Assembly: GCA_964386975.1 (NCBI GenBank)
Contig: CAYLUS010000005.1
Span: 1 to 64,000, forward strand
DNA length: 64,000 bases
DNA from: UBA6136 sp964386975
GTDB lineage: Bacteria > Pseudomonadota > Gammaproteobacteria > Methylococcales > Methylococcaceae
Reading direction: 5' to 3'
The position numbers and the translations under genes were made by a program. Below the pieces are notes generated by a model. That model saw only the letters and a program-made list of their open reading frames with translations. It ran no database searches and was not told the origin of the DNA. Below are positions 35,919-44,769 of this stretch, one piece after another; the stretch's first letter is position 1; each line of letters opens with the position of its first letter.

Positions 35919-37597
35919 GAGTCACCTTTTTGCACGAGCGATGAAGTGGAGGTTGGGTTGTTGAGGGCATTGATCAGCTCAAGCTTGTACCGGCTGAGGG
36001 CCTGATAGAGCGGATGGGCTTGTCGCCTGAGCAGTTCGCCATTGAGGTACTGGCGTTGAATCCAAGGCGCATCCAAATCGCCTTCTTCTGTGAACCGGGG
36101 CATCATGTTCAAGCGGCAGATGGCATCCGGCAGCGCATTGAGTCCGACCTCCCGTTCAAGGACAGTCTGAAGTGCCTCGGGCGAACGCGGATCCATGAAG
36201 CACAGCAAAACATAGCGGACCGGGCGATCGCTGTCAGATGCCGCCTCTTCCTCGACAACGATCTGCCAGGTGCCTTCCATTGAGAGCGCCTGTATGGCTT
36301 GCGCGGTCGGGTAGACCCCGCGTGAACAGCCCCTGGGATAGGTCCCAACGACGCGGAGTGCCTGATCACTCATACGGGTGATCATCAAAGGCGTCGCCTG
36401 AATCACCGGATCATCCTTGGGGCCTGTCAGCTGACAATAGCGCCCAAACCCCAATTTTGCTTCGCTTTCAGGCGCCATCAAGTCACCAAGATGCCAGGGA
36501 ACCCCGCTTGCGGGAAACACATCGAGATCGATGGGGGTGTTGGTCCAAGGGGTGCCCAGCACCACGGTCCCGCTTTGCAGTGACCAATGGAGAACCGCAC
36601 TCGGAAGACCTTGAAGCTTGAGGGCCTCGACGGCGGCAACCCAGCGATTGATCATTGGAACCTCAAGGGCTTCCCGATACCAGCGGCCCCATTGAGGCGC
36701 CGTATCCACTGGACGCGCGGCAAGCGCCTCAGCAATTTCCAAGGGGAGGCTTACGACCGTCAAGGGGTCTTCCATGAGGGTTCGACGAAGTTCATCGGTC
36801 GCTTCGGCATCAAGACTCATGAAGGTGGCACCGGCAAACAGCACGACCAGTTCGATGAAGGGCACGAGTCGATGACAAGAACGGATGGTCGCCAGGGTAT
36901 CGCCGCGCCGAAGCCCGAGGACCAGCGCACTGTCTCTTAATAGCGCGTTAAAAAGGCTCCCGGCCGCCACATCCAGGATCCCTTCAGGTCCCGGGTGATA
37001 GGGGTCTATCCAGCGAAAGGCAATGGCGCTCGGCGTCAGCTTGACACTGTCGATGGGCCGAAGGATGGAGCCATTGACAGGCAAAAGGCACCGTGATTTC
37101 CAGTCTTCCGGCAGCCATTGCAACAAGTCACGGTCCGCATCTACCCAGTCCGGATTGACCCACTCAAGCTCCATCCTGAGACGGGTAGGCCCCTCAGGAA
37201 TGAGGATCGTCGGTGCCAGACCGGCGCGAAGAGCGGCCAGCATTCCGACCAGACGATCGAGTGGATCGCGTGTTGCTATCACGATGGATTGCTGCGGCTC
37301 GATCGGGTAACGCGCAAATGCCGTCTGCTGAGCCAAGACCCGTTCATGGAGGTCCTGATAGGTCAGGTGGACCCATTTGCCCCCGAGATGAAAGGACAGG
37401 GCCGTAAATGCATCCGAGACATGACGGCCGACGAGATCCCCGTAAAGATCAAGATCCCGATCAGGGATCGACTGGCAGTTAAAGCCAATGCCTGAGCGCC
37501 ACCAGTTAAACAGCGACATGTCATCGATCGCGCAATCCGGCTGGAGTTGCCACGGCACCGGGATACCGACGATTTCCGTTTCCAAGGGTGCATCCAT
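35915..37597 (-). CDS. Degenerate acyl-CoA-synthetase-like (ANL superfamily) protein in T6SS operon
   Basis: 560 residues. The fold pattern follows ANL adenylating enzymes: an N-terminal segment with LTYQDLHERV, IVIATRDPLDRLVGMLAALRAG and TILIP, a middle block ending VLFAGATFMSL, and a C-terminal subdomain with GVYPTAQAIQAL and RYVLLCF. The usual ATP-binding loop (TSGTTGxPKG) is replaced by WIDPYHPGPEG. The catalytic lysine motif (PRTxxGKIxR) is replaced by PRFTEEGDLDAP, so adenylation activity is unlikely. In-frame codons extend to 37639, but the ATG at 37597 avoids overlap with the PAAR gene. It overlaps clpV by ATGA. The role is unknown; an adaptor or chaperone is possible. Confidence 0.65.
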   Translation of the reverse strand: MDAPLETEIVGIPVPWQLQPDCAIDDMSLFNWWRSGIGFNCQSIPDRDLDLYGDLVGRHVSDAFTALSFHLGGKWVHLTYQDLHERVLAQQTAFARYPIEPQQSIVIATRDPLDRLVGMLAALRAGLAPTILIPEGPTRLRMELEWVNPDWVDADRDLLQWLPEDWKSRCLLPVNGSILRPIDSVKLTPSAIAFRWIDPYHPGPEGILDVAAGSLFNALLRDSALVLGLRRGDTLATIRSCHRLVPFIELVVLFAGATFMSLDAEATDELRRTLMEDPLTVVSLPLEIAEALAARPVDTAPQWGRWYREALEVPMINRWVAAVEALKLQGLPSAVLHWSLQSGTVVLGTPWTNTPIDLDVFPASGVPWHLGDLMAPESEAKLGFGRYCQLTGPKDDPVIQATPLMITRMSDQALRVVGTYPRGCSRGVYPTAQAIQALSMEGTWQIVVEEEAASDSDRPVRYVLLCFMDPRSPEALQTVLEREVGLNALPDAICRLNMMPRFTEEGDLDAPWIQRQYLNGELLRRQAHPLYQALSRYKLELINALNNPTSTSSLVQKGDS

Positions 37598-37604
37598 GAG
37601 GGGA

Positions 37605-37994
37605 TCAGGCCGAATCGGTGACCATCGTCTGGCCGGCAAATGTAATGCTGATTTGCCCCCCCCACGTGCAGACCGCCTTGCAGGAGTTATCCAGTGTCGG
37701 CATACCGCCGGTAAACACCGCGGTGCTTCCGGTGATCCAGGGTGAGACGGTCATCGGAATGCAGGGCATGGGGGTCAGAACCCCCATCGCCGCGGCCGTT
37801 GCCGCGGCCACCGTCGGGTTAGCGATGCTCATGCATGTCCCGAAGGAGGGAATGTTGGCCATGGGGGTAAAATTCATAATGGTTCCCACCTGCAGGGTGG
37901 CCGTCACGATGGCACTCGGCGTGACGATCAACGACGAAGGCGCTGCACCAAAGGTGCAGGCCATCATGGCAGAAGTGACGCAGACCTGTGGCAT
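37605..37994 (-). CDS. DUF4280 PAAR-like spike-tip protein
   Basis: 129 residues with the DUF4280/PAAR-like layout: CTFGAAPSSLIV, TIMNFTPMANIPSFG, CMSIANPTVAAATAAAMG, LTPMPCIPMT and LDNSCKAVCTWGG. PAAR-type proteins form the metal-binding tip of the T6SS spike. In Francisella the IglG protein of this same family caps its spike. Six cysteines are spread along the chain, several of which could bind zinc. It follows the TssA/IglI-like gene after five bases and precedes the ANL-like gene. Confidence 0.85.
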   Translation of the reverse strand: MPQVCVTSAMMACTFGAAPSSLIVTPSAIVTATLQVGTIMNFTPMANIPSFGTCMSIANPTVAAATAAAMGVLTPMPCIPMTVSPWITGSTAVFTGGMPTLDNSCKAVCTWGGQISITFAGQTMVTDSA

Positions 37995-37999
37995 GGCGG

Positions 38000-38944
38000 T
38001 CAGGAATTCAGGTCCAGGTTCAAGAACGCCTCCATATCGACCCGATAAAGGCTCTGGAGCGAGCTGAACTGGGGCGACTCTCGCATTTCCATCATCTCGT
38101 AAACCTCATTGATGCGCGGGGTCAGTAAGGCGAAGAACTTTGAAAACAAGGAGGGCAGGTAAAGCCGCGGGTCAAACTGGTCAATGATCTCGGTAATGTC
38201 AGCGACAATGACGGCTGCTTTTGCCATGTCGCCCTGTTCCATTACTTGCTCAAAGAGGGCCAGTTTTTGAACCAGAATTTCAAGATGCACCGATCCACCG
38301 ACCGATCCGAACTGGGGCTTGAGGGCCGTGGGTGCATTGCCTGTTTCCACTTCGGCTTCCGGCGCATCAGCCGCTGCCGGTTCCCTCAGTTTCTGTCCAA
38401 GCTCCGAGAGCCATTTACCAATCTCGGTCAGCTTGCTATTGGCATCACCCGCATACTCATCACCAATCACCTCACGGATCGCATGATTCAGATTCGAAAC
38501 CGTGCTGATCAGCGAAGTGAGATTCTCACGCCTGAAGTTCTCGAGCCAAAAGGACCACTCCTCGCCAGCCTCGAGTTCGACCCGCTGCAGTTCCACCCGG
38601 ATGCAAGTGAATAACCAGGCAAAGCTTCCCTTGGCATAGGCATTGCGCTTTTCTTCAGGCCCAACGCCCGGCCATTTTTCTTTGAGGAGCGTGATCAGGC
38701 AGAGAAACAGGTCCTCGGTCGTAAGCAGCCCACCCGTTCGCATGCCGGCATAGATGCCATACAACACGGCGCGGATATCGAAGATGCCTCGTTCAGCCAA
38801 TTCGCTTGCCAAGGCCAGTAGCCCCTCAAAATCCTCCGCATCGGCCATTTCGCGCATGCTGTCCAGTTCGGGATCGCCGATCTGGAGTCCAAGAGGGGGG
38901 GTGCTTTCATCTAAAGACTGTAAAAACTCAGGTTCCATGGTCAT
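38000..38944 (-). CDS. TssA/IglI-like T6SS component (tentative)
   Basis: 314 residues, acidic and mostly helical. The N-terminal PPLGLQIGDPELDSMREMADAEDFEGLLALASEL recalls the ImpA_N region of TssA, and GIFDIRAVLYGIYAGMRTGGLLTTEDLFLCL fits the helical repeat that follows. The C-terminus (PQFSSLQSLYRVDMEAFLNLDLNS) has a conserved-looking end. IglI-family proteins of Francisella-type systems occupy a similar position. TssA proteins form a cap or initiator ring at the baseplate or distal end. The assignment rests on weak similarity plus the absence of any other TssA in the operon. Confidence 0.5.
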   Translation of the reverse strand: MTMEPEFLQSLDESTPPLGLQIGDPELDSMREMADAEDFEGLLALASELAERGIFDIRAVLYGIYAGMRTGGLLTTEDLFLCLITLLKEKWPGVGPEEKRNAYAKGSFAWLFTCIRVELQRVELEAGEEWSFWLENFRRENLTSLISTVSNLNHAIREVIGDEYAGDANSKLTEIGKWLSELGQKLREPAAADAPEAEVETGNAPTALKPQFGSVGGSVHLEILVQKLALFEQVMEQGDMAKAAVIVADITEIIDQFDPRLYLPSLFSKFFALLTPRINEVYEMMEMRESPQFSSLQSLYRVDMEAFLNLDLNS

Positions 38945-38952
38945 TGTCGCTC

Positions 38953-39885
38953 TTAGTCGATGTAGCCGGAGAGGATCAGGATCCGTTTGTTCTCGTTAAG
39001 GCCGCCCTTGAGGCGTTCATAACCGAGATAGTTGCCTTGCTCGCTGATCTTGAACCAGGACTTTGTGGTTCTGAGGATCATCCACAATTCGATATGGATG
39101 TCGAGTTGCCGAAGTATGGGCCTGAGTCGTTCCTCATAACGGGACTGAATTTCAAAATGCCAGGGTCGGCCAGGTTTGTAGTGTTCATAATCGGCAATCA
39201 ATTCCACCTCGAAAACGTAGGCGAGCACGTTGAACGTGTCCCCGAGGATCATCTCGATGCCGATCTTCGAGCGCCCCAGGATGGCAGGTCGCGTGGATTT
39301 CCCAAGGTTCATGGACTTCCGTTTGACCCGGACCTGGAGATCGGGAAAGACCTGCGTAAACAGCCAATGAAAGCTTGATGTCGATCGAAAGTTCTTGACG
39401 GATCGAATCCATCTCAGCGGGTCTAGCCGAATCCCGCTTAACCCGGGGATCATGCCACGAAGCCAACTCTTGAGGAGGTATCGGTCAAAGAAGCCGATCA
39501 GGGCGTGGAAATGGCTATCGTTGATCACCCCCTTGTCTGCCATGCTCATCAGGTAAGTGGGAATCACCCCATTGGCACCGGCCAGGCCAAAATAAAGGGT
39601 GATTGCCACCCGATCTTCGATGAACTCGATGCCGCGAATAAAACTGGGCTGGGATTCGAGCCCCTGGTGTCCGATGAGCTCCAGATCATCAATGGTATAG
39701 CCCCAATGTTTGAGGAGGTCCACCAAGGCATAGATGTCAAACCGCCAGGCCTCGGTCTCCAACTTTTTTGCGAGATGAGCTGGCGGAGATGGCTTGGGTT
39801 TCCTCCGACCCAAATTGGATCCGACCGCCGGCAAGGACGTTCCCGATGGAGGGGGAGTTGCCTGTTCGGAGACTTGCGGCTTCAT
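38953..39885 (-). CDS. tssG: T6SS baseplate protein TssG
   Basis: 310 residues. After a Pro/Lys-rich head (about 1-42), RFDIYALVDLLKHWG, the central VAITLYFGLAGANGVIPTYL and FDRYLLKSWLRGM follow the TssG (VasB/ImpH) pattern, which reads roughly FFGL.GP.G.LP..Y. TssG forms the baseplate wedge with TssF and TssE. The stop is eight bases from the next gene, and the start overlaps the 101-aa gene by four bases (ATGA). Confidence 0.75.
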   Translation of the reverse strand: MKPQVSEQATPPPSGTSLPAVGSNLGRRKPKPSPPAHLAKKLETEAWRFDIYALVDLLKHWGYTIDDLELIGHQGLESQPSFIRGIEFIEDRVAITLYFGLAGANGVIPTYLMSMADKGVINDSHFHALIGFFDRYLLKSWLRGMIPGLSGIRLDPLRWIRSVKNFRSTSSFHWLFTQVFPDLQVRVKRKSMNLGKSTRPAILGRSKIGIEMILGDTFNVLAYVFEVELIADYEHYKPGRPWHFEIQSRYEERLRPILRQLDIHIELWMILRTTKSWFKISEQGNYLGYERLKGGLNENKRILILSGYID

Positions 39886-40187
39886 GGGGTCGATGGCTTC
39901 TGCGCTTCGATTTCAAGCGCCTGAATGACATCCTCGAGCTGATTGGCATAGTCCATGGGATTTTCCCCAGGATCAAGGCGCCCCTCGAGAAAGTCATTGA
40001 CCTTGCGCTCCCCGAGTTTCAGATAGTCATCTAATCCCGGGCGGTCGGGGAATTCGAGCAACAGCGCCGCTGCCAGCTGATTCCATGCCAATGGCAACTC
40101 CGGGCGCGGATCCCCACCTTCTGAGGACCGGCTTAACGGCCCTTTTGGCGAATCCCAGCGAATGTCAAAACGACTTCCCTGCTTCAT
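39882..40187 (-). CDS. Small conserved-position protein between tssL and tssG
   Basis: 101 residues with no known domain. The body (AWNQLAAALLLEFPDRPGLDD, then LKLGERKVNDFLEGRL) looks helical, and the N-terminus is charged and probably disordered. It has an ATG start and overlaps tssG by ATGA, so translation is coupled. A small baseplate or adaptor protein is plausible. It is not TssE, which is encoded elsewhere in the operon. Confidence 0.5.
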   Translation of the reverse strand: MKQGSRFDIRWDSPKGPLSRSSEGGDPRPELPLAWNQLAAALLLEFPDRPGLDDYLKLGERKVNDFLEGRLDPGENPMDYANQLEDVIQALEIEAQKPSTP

Positions 40188-40199
40188 GGCATGGTCATT

Positions 40200-40850
40200 T
40201 TAAAGTGCGATCTCGAGCGGGATGAACTCGAGGACGATACGTAACAGGATCGGTGGTACGAATGCCAGCAAATAATAGGCATAGGTAGGCACTCTTTTCT
40301 TCGCCATCTCATGAATCTGACTTCGATCCACGATTTTCGGCGGCTCGTCTTCAGGAATCAGTGCCTTCAGTTCCTGCATGTAGGCTTGCCTTAATTCAGG
40401 CTCGGAAATCTTGGAGCCTTTGAATCCATCTTTCAGGCAGAAGAAATAAATCTCATGAATGACAAAGGGGATGTCGTTTCGACCGAGGAAGTAATCGATG
40501 TAGTTATAGAACAAGGTCCCGGCATCGGTAATATCGAACAACTCGACTTGGAGGGGATACCAGTCAACCGCATCACCGCTCAAGTGGGATTCTTGTATGG
40601 TCTCGTCGAGCCAGGCAACAAATGCAAAGATGACGAAATAGGCATTGCGCTCCGTGGTTCGCGTGAGCAGATAGGTATGCGCCTCCTTGAGCGTTTCTTT
40701 CAGGCGGGAGCGAAGATCCGGGACCGCATCCGCTGCCAGATCGGCTTTGGTGAGCTGCGCATTCAGATTCGACAAGCGTGCCAGGAAGTACCAGATCTGC
40801 CGATTGATGAGGACTTGTTTACTCATGGATATCCGACTCTGAATCGGCAT
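40200..40850 (-). CDS. tssL: T6SS inner-membrane protein TssL (DotU/IcmH)
   Basis: 216 residues. A cytoplasmic helical domain contains LKEAHTYLLTRTTERNAYFVIFAFVAWLDETI, matching the DotU signature around the FA..AWLDE region. The C-terminus has a single transmembrane helix (about 190-210, YAYYLLAFVPPILLRIVL), as TssL proteins do. No peptidoglycan-binding extension is present. The ATG at 40850 has GAGAT five bases upstream; a second ATG at 40826 would lose eight residues. It overlaps the tssF stop. Confidence 0.85.
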   Translation of the reverse strand: MPIQSRISMSKQVLINRQIWYFLARLSNLNAQLTKADLAADAVPDLRSRLKETLKEAHTYLLTRTTERNAYFVIFAFVAWLDETIQESHLSGDAVDWYPLQVELFDITDAGTLFYNYIDYFLGRNDIPFVIHEIYFFCLKDGFKGSKISEPELRQAYMQELKALIPEDEPPKIVDRSQIHEMAKKRVPTYAYYLLAFVPPILLRIVLEFIPLEIAL

Positions 40851-42498
40851 TTATCTCGAGACTAATACGAACCTCCATACCGTCACTGCTAAGATTGAGG
40901 ACGCGTTCAAAATGCTCGATGAATAATTTGAACAGTTGATTGTCCGGTTCGATCAGATCCCAATCAAAATCGAAAAAGTAAATCACGTAGCCCGGGGTCA
41001 TACGGCCATCCTCGATGGTTCGAAGCTCCCAACGAACCGCTTTAAATGCCGAGAAGATCTGTCGATAAGGACCTTCCGTCACGCTCCCGAGCTGCATCAT
41101 GATGGCCCTTAGGTCATCAAACGAATAATACTTCTTGTGCGAAGTCTGGAGAATATCGAGGAGACCATCGCTTTTGAGGGTGAGGTCCGGCTGAGCCGTA
41201 TGCTTGTCCGGCATGAAGGCCCATTCCCACTGAACACCCAGAACATTGAATGAATAGGGCCGGAATTCAGAAGGACTGTCCCTGTAGTTGTCAATGCTGG
41301 GCTGGTGCCAGAGACAATCGACAAAAATCTGTTTGGATTCCTCGTACGCTTCAGGATAGTGGATCAACAGGTTGCTGAAATGCCGACCCCTTTGCTCGAT
41401 GATCCGTGATTCAATCTCATAGCATGGGGAAACCCGTGCAATGACACCCGGAATCATCGGTGTCAGGCCATCAGAGTCCAGTTGAAAGACGCCCATGGGT
41501 TTACACAGTTCAAAACCATGCTCATCCTCAAATCCCGAGAGGATCGTATGTTGCGTCAAGCTGCCATCGATCAGGATCGGTCTTGAGGGCAATTGCCTCA
41601 GATTCATGATCGGAAAGCAGTTGAGCTGAAAGATATCCCGATTGGGAACAATGCCTTTTGGCCAGGGTTCTGAGAGATAAAACTCAAGGGTAATGAGATC
41701 GATCGGCTCTTCCTGCTTGGGAAGGTGGATGTGCATGAACAACTCAAACCGCGGATCTTTGAAGAAGAGGCGCTCATGCTCGATCGGATGCAGGTAGTCG
41801 TCCTCGTCGGGACCAAGGTCAAAACCCTCGCTTCCGTAAAGGGGGAGATCCACATCAACCCAGGTCCAGTCCTCCCGCGCCTGCATTTGTTTGACCGATC
41901 CGAAATGCACACGCATTCTCTGCGTACTCGCTCTTAAATAGGTCAACAGCCGAAAGGAGGTTCGCGCATCGGAGATGTAGTTGATCAGGATCTGAAGCGG
42001 CGAGGGGTTCTGATGCAGGGAGTGTCTTGCCGCGATGTGGAGGTAAAGATTGGTTCCAATACGCTCCGCAGGCTGCGTTTCGATCGAGTGCACGTAGAGC
42101 GGGTAGAGCGTGGTGTCAAAGCGGGTTTGCCAGAAGAACTCTTTGCCCTCTCGGGTCTGCATCACGAAATCGGTCCCCCGCTCGATGCGAACGGGTTCAG
42201 TTAATAACCCGGAGGTTGTTCCTCTGAGAATCCCTGAGGCCGGGATGGGTGTCAGAAGGTAGGGGAATAACTGTTGGTAGAGACGATATCGGTAGGACTC
42301 GAGATTTCGGGTAACCGATTCGTGGATCCGGGCTGAAAAGAAAGCAAGCGATTCGAGCAACCGGTTGACATCCGGGTCCTCACTGGACATCTCGCTATGG
42401 AGCCCGGAGAACTTATGCTCCGAGTGATAATTAATCACAAACTCCCTCAATGCCTGCATCTCATCGAGGTAAGCCCTGTAGATCTGATCGTTCCTCAT
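40819..42498 (-). CDS. tssF: T6SS baseplate protein TssF
   Basis: 559 residues. The N-terminal YRAYLDEMQALREFVINYHSEH, then DPDVNRLLESLAFFSARIHE and LYQQLFPYLLTPIPASGIL, are the classical TssF (VasA/ImpG) opening, where the usual text is F..EYP..A..L...DPDVERLLEGFAFLTARI. The frame runs 50 codons further upstream, but that part is Arg/Pro-rich shadow of the spike gene, so the ATG at 42498 was chosen. TssF2-TssG forms the baseplate wedge. Confidence 0.88.
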   Translation of the reverse strand: MRNDQIYRAYLDEMQALREFVINYHSEHKFSGLHSEMSSEDPDVNRLLESLAFFSARIHESVTRNLESYRYRLYQQLFPYLLTPIPASGILRGTTSGLLTEPVRIERGTDFVMQTREGKEFFWQTRFDTTLYPLYVHSIETQPAERIGTNLYLHIAARHSLHQNPSPLQILINYISDARTSFRLLTYLRASTQRMRVHFGSVKQMQAREDWTWVDVDLPLYGSEGFDLGPDEDDYLHPIEHERLFFKDPRFELFMHIHLPKQEEPIDLITLEFYLSEPWPKGIVPNRDIFQLNCFPIMNLRQLPSRPILIDGSLTQHTILSGFEDEHGFELCKPMGVFQLDSDGLTPMIPGVIARVSPCYEIESRIIEQRGRHFSNLLIHYPEAYEESKQIFVDCLWHQPSIDNYRDSPSEFRPYSFNVLGVQWEWAFMPDKHTAQPDLTLKSDGLLDILQTSHKKYYSFDDLRAIMMQLGSVTEGPYRQIFSAFKAVRWELRTIEDGRMTPGYVIYFFDFDWDLIEPDNQLFKLFIEHFERVLNLSSDGMEVRISLEINADSESDIHE

Positions 42499-42502
42499 CG
42501 TA

Positions 42503-43099
42503 TCAAGGCCCCAAAGTGACCGTTGAGGCCGAGACGGCAGCCGTCGTACCCTTGATCGTCGTCGTCGTCCCCTGCACGGTGGCAGCCATGCTGGCCTTGA
42601 CCGTGCACGATGCCCCGGAAACAGTTGCATCCTGATCGGCGGTGACACTCACGGTTGCGCCCTTCACCGTCGCCGAGGTTGAGCCATTTACCGTCACGCT
42701 CGGCGCTGTCAAGGTTGCACTGCTGCTGCCCGTGGCCGTAACCGTCGATCCCGAAAGCGTCAAACCTTGGGCAGCACCCAGGCTCACGGTATTGCTACCG
42801 GTCATGGTCATGGCCTTGGAGGAGGAAATACTGAAGGTGCCGGTCGAGGCAAGTGTCGTCGCTGTGCTGGAGGAAGTATTGATCTGTTTGGCATTCACCG
42901 CAAAGGTATTGCAGTTAATGGTGATGCTTTCGGCACTTTGGGTGATGGTGGAGGTATTCGAAGAATCCTTGACGGTAATGGTCACCGTCGTCCCATTCAT
43001 GACAATGGTCTGCGTCGGTGCACTGGAGGCACCTGTGACGGTCAGGGTGATACCGCTGGTTTTATTCAGCTGAACCGAACACGTGAGGGTCGAGCTCAT
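42503..43099 (-). CDS. Standalone beta-helix spike protein (VgrG C-terminal-like)
   Basis: 198 residues dominated by short alternating Thr/Ser/Val/Ala repeats (TVTATGSSSATL, SVTVNGSTSATVKGATVSV) typical of the gp5/VgrG C-terminal triple-stranded beta-helix. It lacks a gp27-like base domain. In the Francisella system VgrG is likewise a short beta-helical protein with its base supplied by another protein, so this is probably the needle part of the spike. The start overlaps the 557-aa gene by four bases (ATGA), and the DUF4280 tip is encoded later in the operon. Ice-nucleation-like or adhesin repeats were considered, but the operon position fits a spike. Confidence 0.65.
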   Translation of the reverse strand: MSSTLTCSVQLNKTSGITLTVTGASSAPTQTIVMNGTTVTITVKDSSNTSTITQSAESITINCNTFAVNAKQINTSSSTATTLASTGTFSISSSKAMTMTGSNTVSLGAAQGLTLSGSTVTATGSSSATLTAPSVTVNGSTSATVKGATVSVTADQDATVSGASCTVKASMAATVQGTTTTIKGTTAAVSASTVTLGP

Positions 43100-44769
43100 G
43101 ATGAACTCGTATCCTCGGTTTGCAACAGAATGTACCCTTCAGCGATGGTGATGGTTTCCGTATCCGTGCCAAGGACCCGGTTAATTTCAAGTTGCGGTTG
43201 GTTGTTCGAGTAGCTGTGGGTAATGGTGGTACAACTTGTGGTTGACTGCCCCATCACCAAGACATTGCTCTGGCTGGTAAGTGCCGGAGTCGCGTTGGTT
43301 CGCCAATCAAGATACGAAATGAGCGCCGCCGTATTCAGTCCGAGACTTACAAGCACCTGCTCATTCCGATAGGGGGGGAAGTAGAACTGACCATTCATAT
43401 TGACCGGCATATAGGGGACTTGCACCTGCGTGTTGTTCCACACCGGAATTTGAATCGTGTAGTAGTTGACCGTACTTCCCGAGGGCGTTGCATACGAATA
43501 GGTTAGGTTCGGGCTTGAACCCTGACTGGAGACGACTGTGCCCTGCACCTGGAGAGGATAGGTGGGCATGCGATAGTCAGGCAACATGGAAACGGTGGAC
43601 GATGAGGCCCGTGCCCCCACCCGCATCGATACCCGATAGCCAGCACTCGAGGCGCCGTAGTTGTCCGTTTCGGAGCCGTTGATCATTTGACGACAGCTAA
43701 AATCAACCTCGGTCAGCAGATACGTGTTGTTGGCAAGAGCCGAAGCCGAACTGAGGTTGTTTGAGTTGGTGGGGAACTGGACCGTCGTCCAGGGCACAGG
43801 CATGGTCGTCGGCGTCGTCAGATAGTCCCATGAGACCTCCTGCGGAGCCCCCTGAAAGCGATTGGTCTGCAGTGTCGAATAGTTGGTGAAGTTGCTGGCG
43901 ATCGGTTGAATGGTCGTGTAGTCATAGACCAGTGGCGTCACGGCGTTTGAATTGGTTACCGTCTTGGTACTGGAGCTGGTCGCAACCGCGTTGTAGATAG
44001 TGAGTGTCGAGAGCGTCGGCTGAGCCGGTTTGATGATGATGTTGGTCAATATCAGGGTTGAGAGATTGACCGGACTTGCTGCTGTTGGGAGCGCCGAAGC
44101 CAGCGTGTACTGACCGTTGGAATAGTTATAGGACCAGTAGCCATTATTCGTATCCGTGAGCCACATCAACCAGTCATAAAAACTGGCGGTCGGGTTTCTG
44201 GATTCGCTGGCGCCCGTGTTGACAAGGATCTGCAGTTGCGAGGTGGTCAGCAAAGTCCAGTTCATGGTGATCGTCACCGTCGATGGCTTCTGCGCATTGA
44301 TTACGGTCTGATAGGTGCTGTTGGCGTAAAGCGCCTGAACAAAATGCTGTGACCAGTAGAAGGCCGCGTTATCGACGAAGCGGACAAAATAGCGCCGGTA
44401 AAGCACTGGGTTTTCGGTGACGGTCGCGTGAGTGGCTTGCTGATTACCAGCAATTTCAATGAATTGCCGCTCGCACACCATGCCGGACAGGTTCAGAGGC
44501 TGGCAGGAGGACTGGTTGGTCCCTTCGTTGCCAGTCTGGACCGAGAGGGTGATCGGCAGGGTCGTACTGGTTTGAAAAGAGGAGAGTAGTCCATCGCTGC
44601 TGGGATATGCCATGACCAGAAAAGCCATGGAGCCCTCGAACCCCCAGGGTTTGAGGCGCACTTGAAGATCGAGGACATTGGCTCCGGGGATGGAATAAGA
44701 TCCACTGCTGAGGGTCAGCGAGGCCGAAATGATCAGCTGGTCTTCGTAGACTAGAGCGTCACGATCCAT
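43096..44769 (-). CDS. VgrG-base-like (gp27/OB-fold) spike component, divergent
   Basis: 557 residues, Ser/Thr/Asn-rich, with no signal peptide. The N-terminal part (LQVRLKPWGFEGSMAFLVM, then LPITLSVQTG) is compatible with a gp27-like hub. Near the C-terminus FYFPPYRNEQVLVSLGL and LISYLDWR resemble the OB-fold segment of VgrG that precedes the beta-helix. The helix itself is encoded by the next gene. In Francisella, PdpA plays the partner role to a short VgrG. The 19-base overlap with tssE supports operon membership. Identification depends on context and a short motif. Confidence 0.5.
   Translation of the reverse strand: MDRDALVYEDQLIISASLTLSSGSYSIPGANVLDLQVRLKPWGFEGSMAFLVMAYPSSDGLLSSFQTSTTLPITLSVQTGNEGTNQSSCQPLNLSGMVCERQFIEIAGNQQATHATVTENPVLYRRYFVRFVDNAAFYWSQHFVQALYANSTYQTVINAQKPSTVTITMNWTLLTTSQLQILVNTGASESRNPTASFYDWLMWLTDTNNGYWSYNYSNGQYTLASALPTAASPVNLSTLILTNIIIKPAQPTLSTLTIYNAVATSSSTKTVTNSNAVTPLVYDYTTIQPIASNFTNYSTLQTNRFQGAPQEVSWDYLTTPTTMPVPWTTVQFPTNSNNLSSASALANNTYLLTEVDFSCRQMINGSETDNYGASSAGYRVSMRVGARASSSTVSMLPDYRMPTYPLQVQGTVVSSQGSSPNLTYSYATPSGSTVNYYTIQIPVWNNTQVQVPYMPVNMNGQFYFPPYRNEQVLVSLGLNTAALISYLDWRTNATPALTSQSNVLVMGQSTTSCTTITHSYSNNQPQLEINRVLGTDTETITIAEGYILLQTEDTSSS

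Noticed and set aside
42642..43213. Val/Gly-rich plus-strand frames opposite the beta-helix spike gene
   Set aside because: The periodicity comes from the Thr/Ser/Val repeats of the minus-strand protein.
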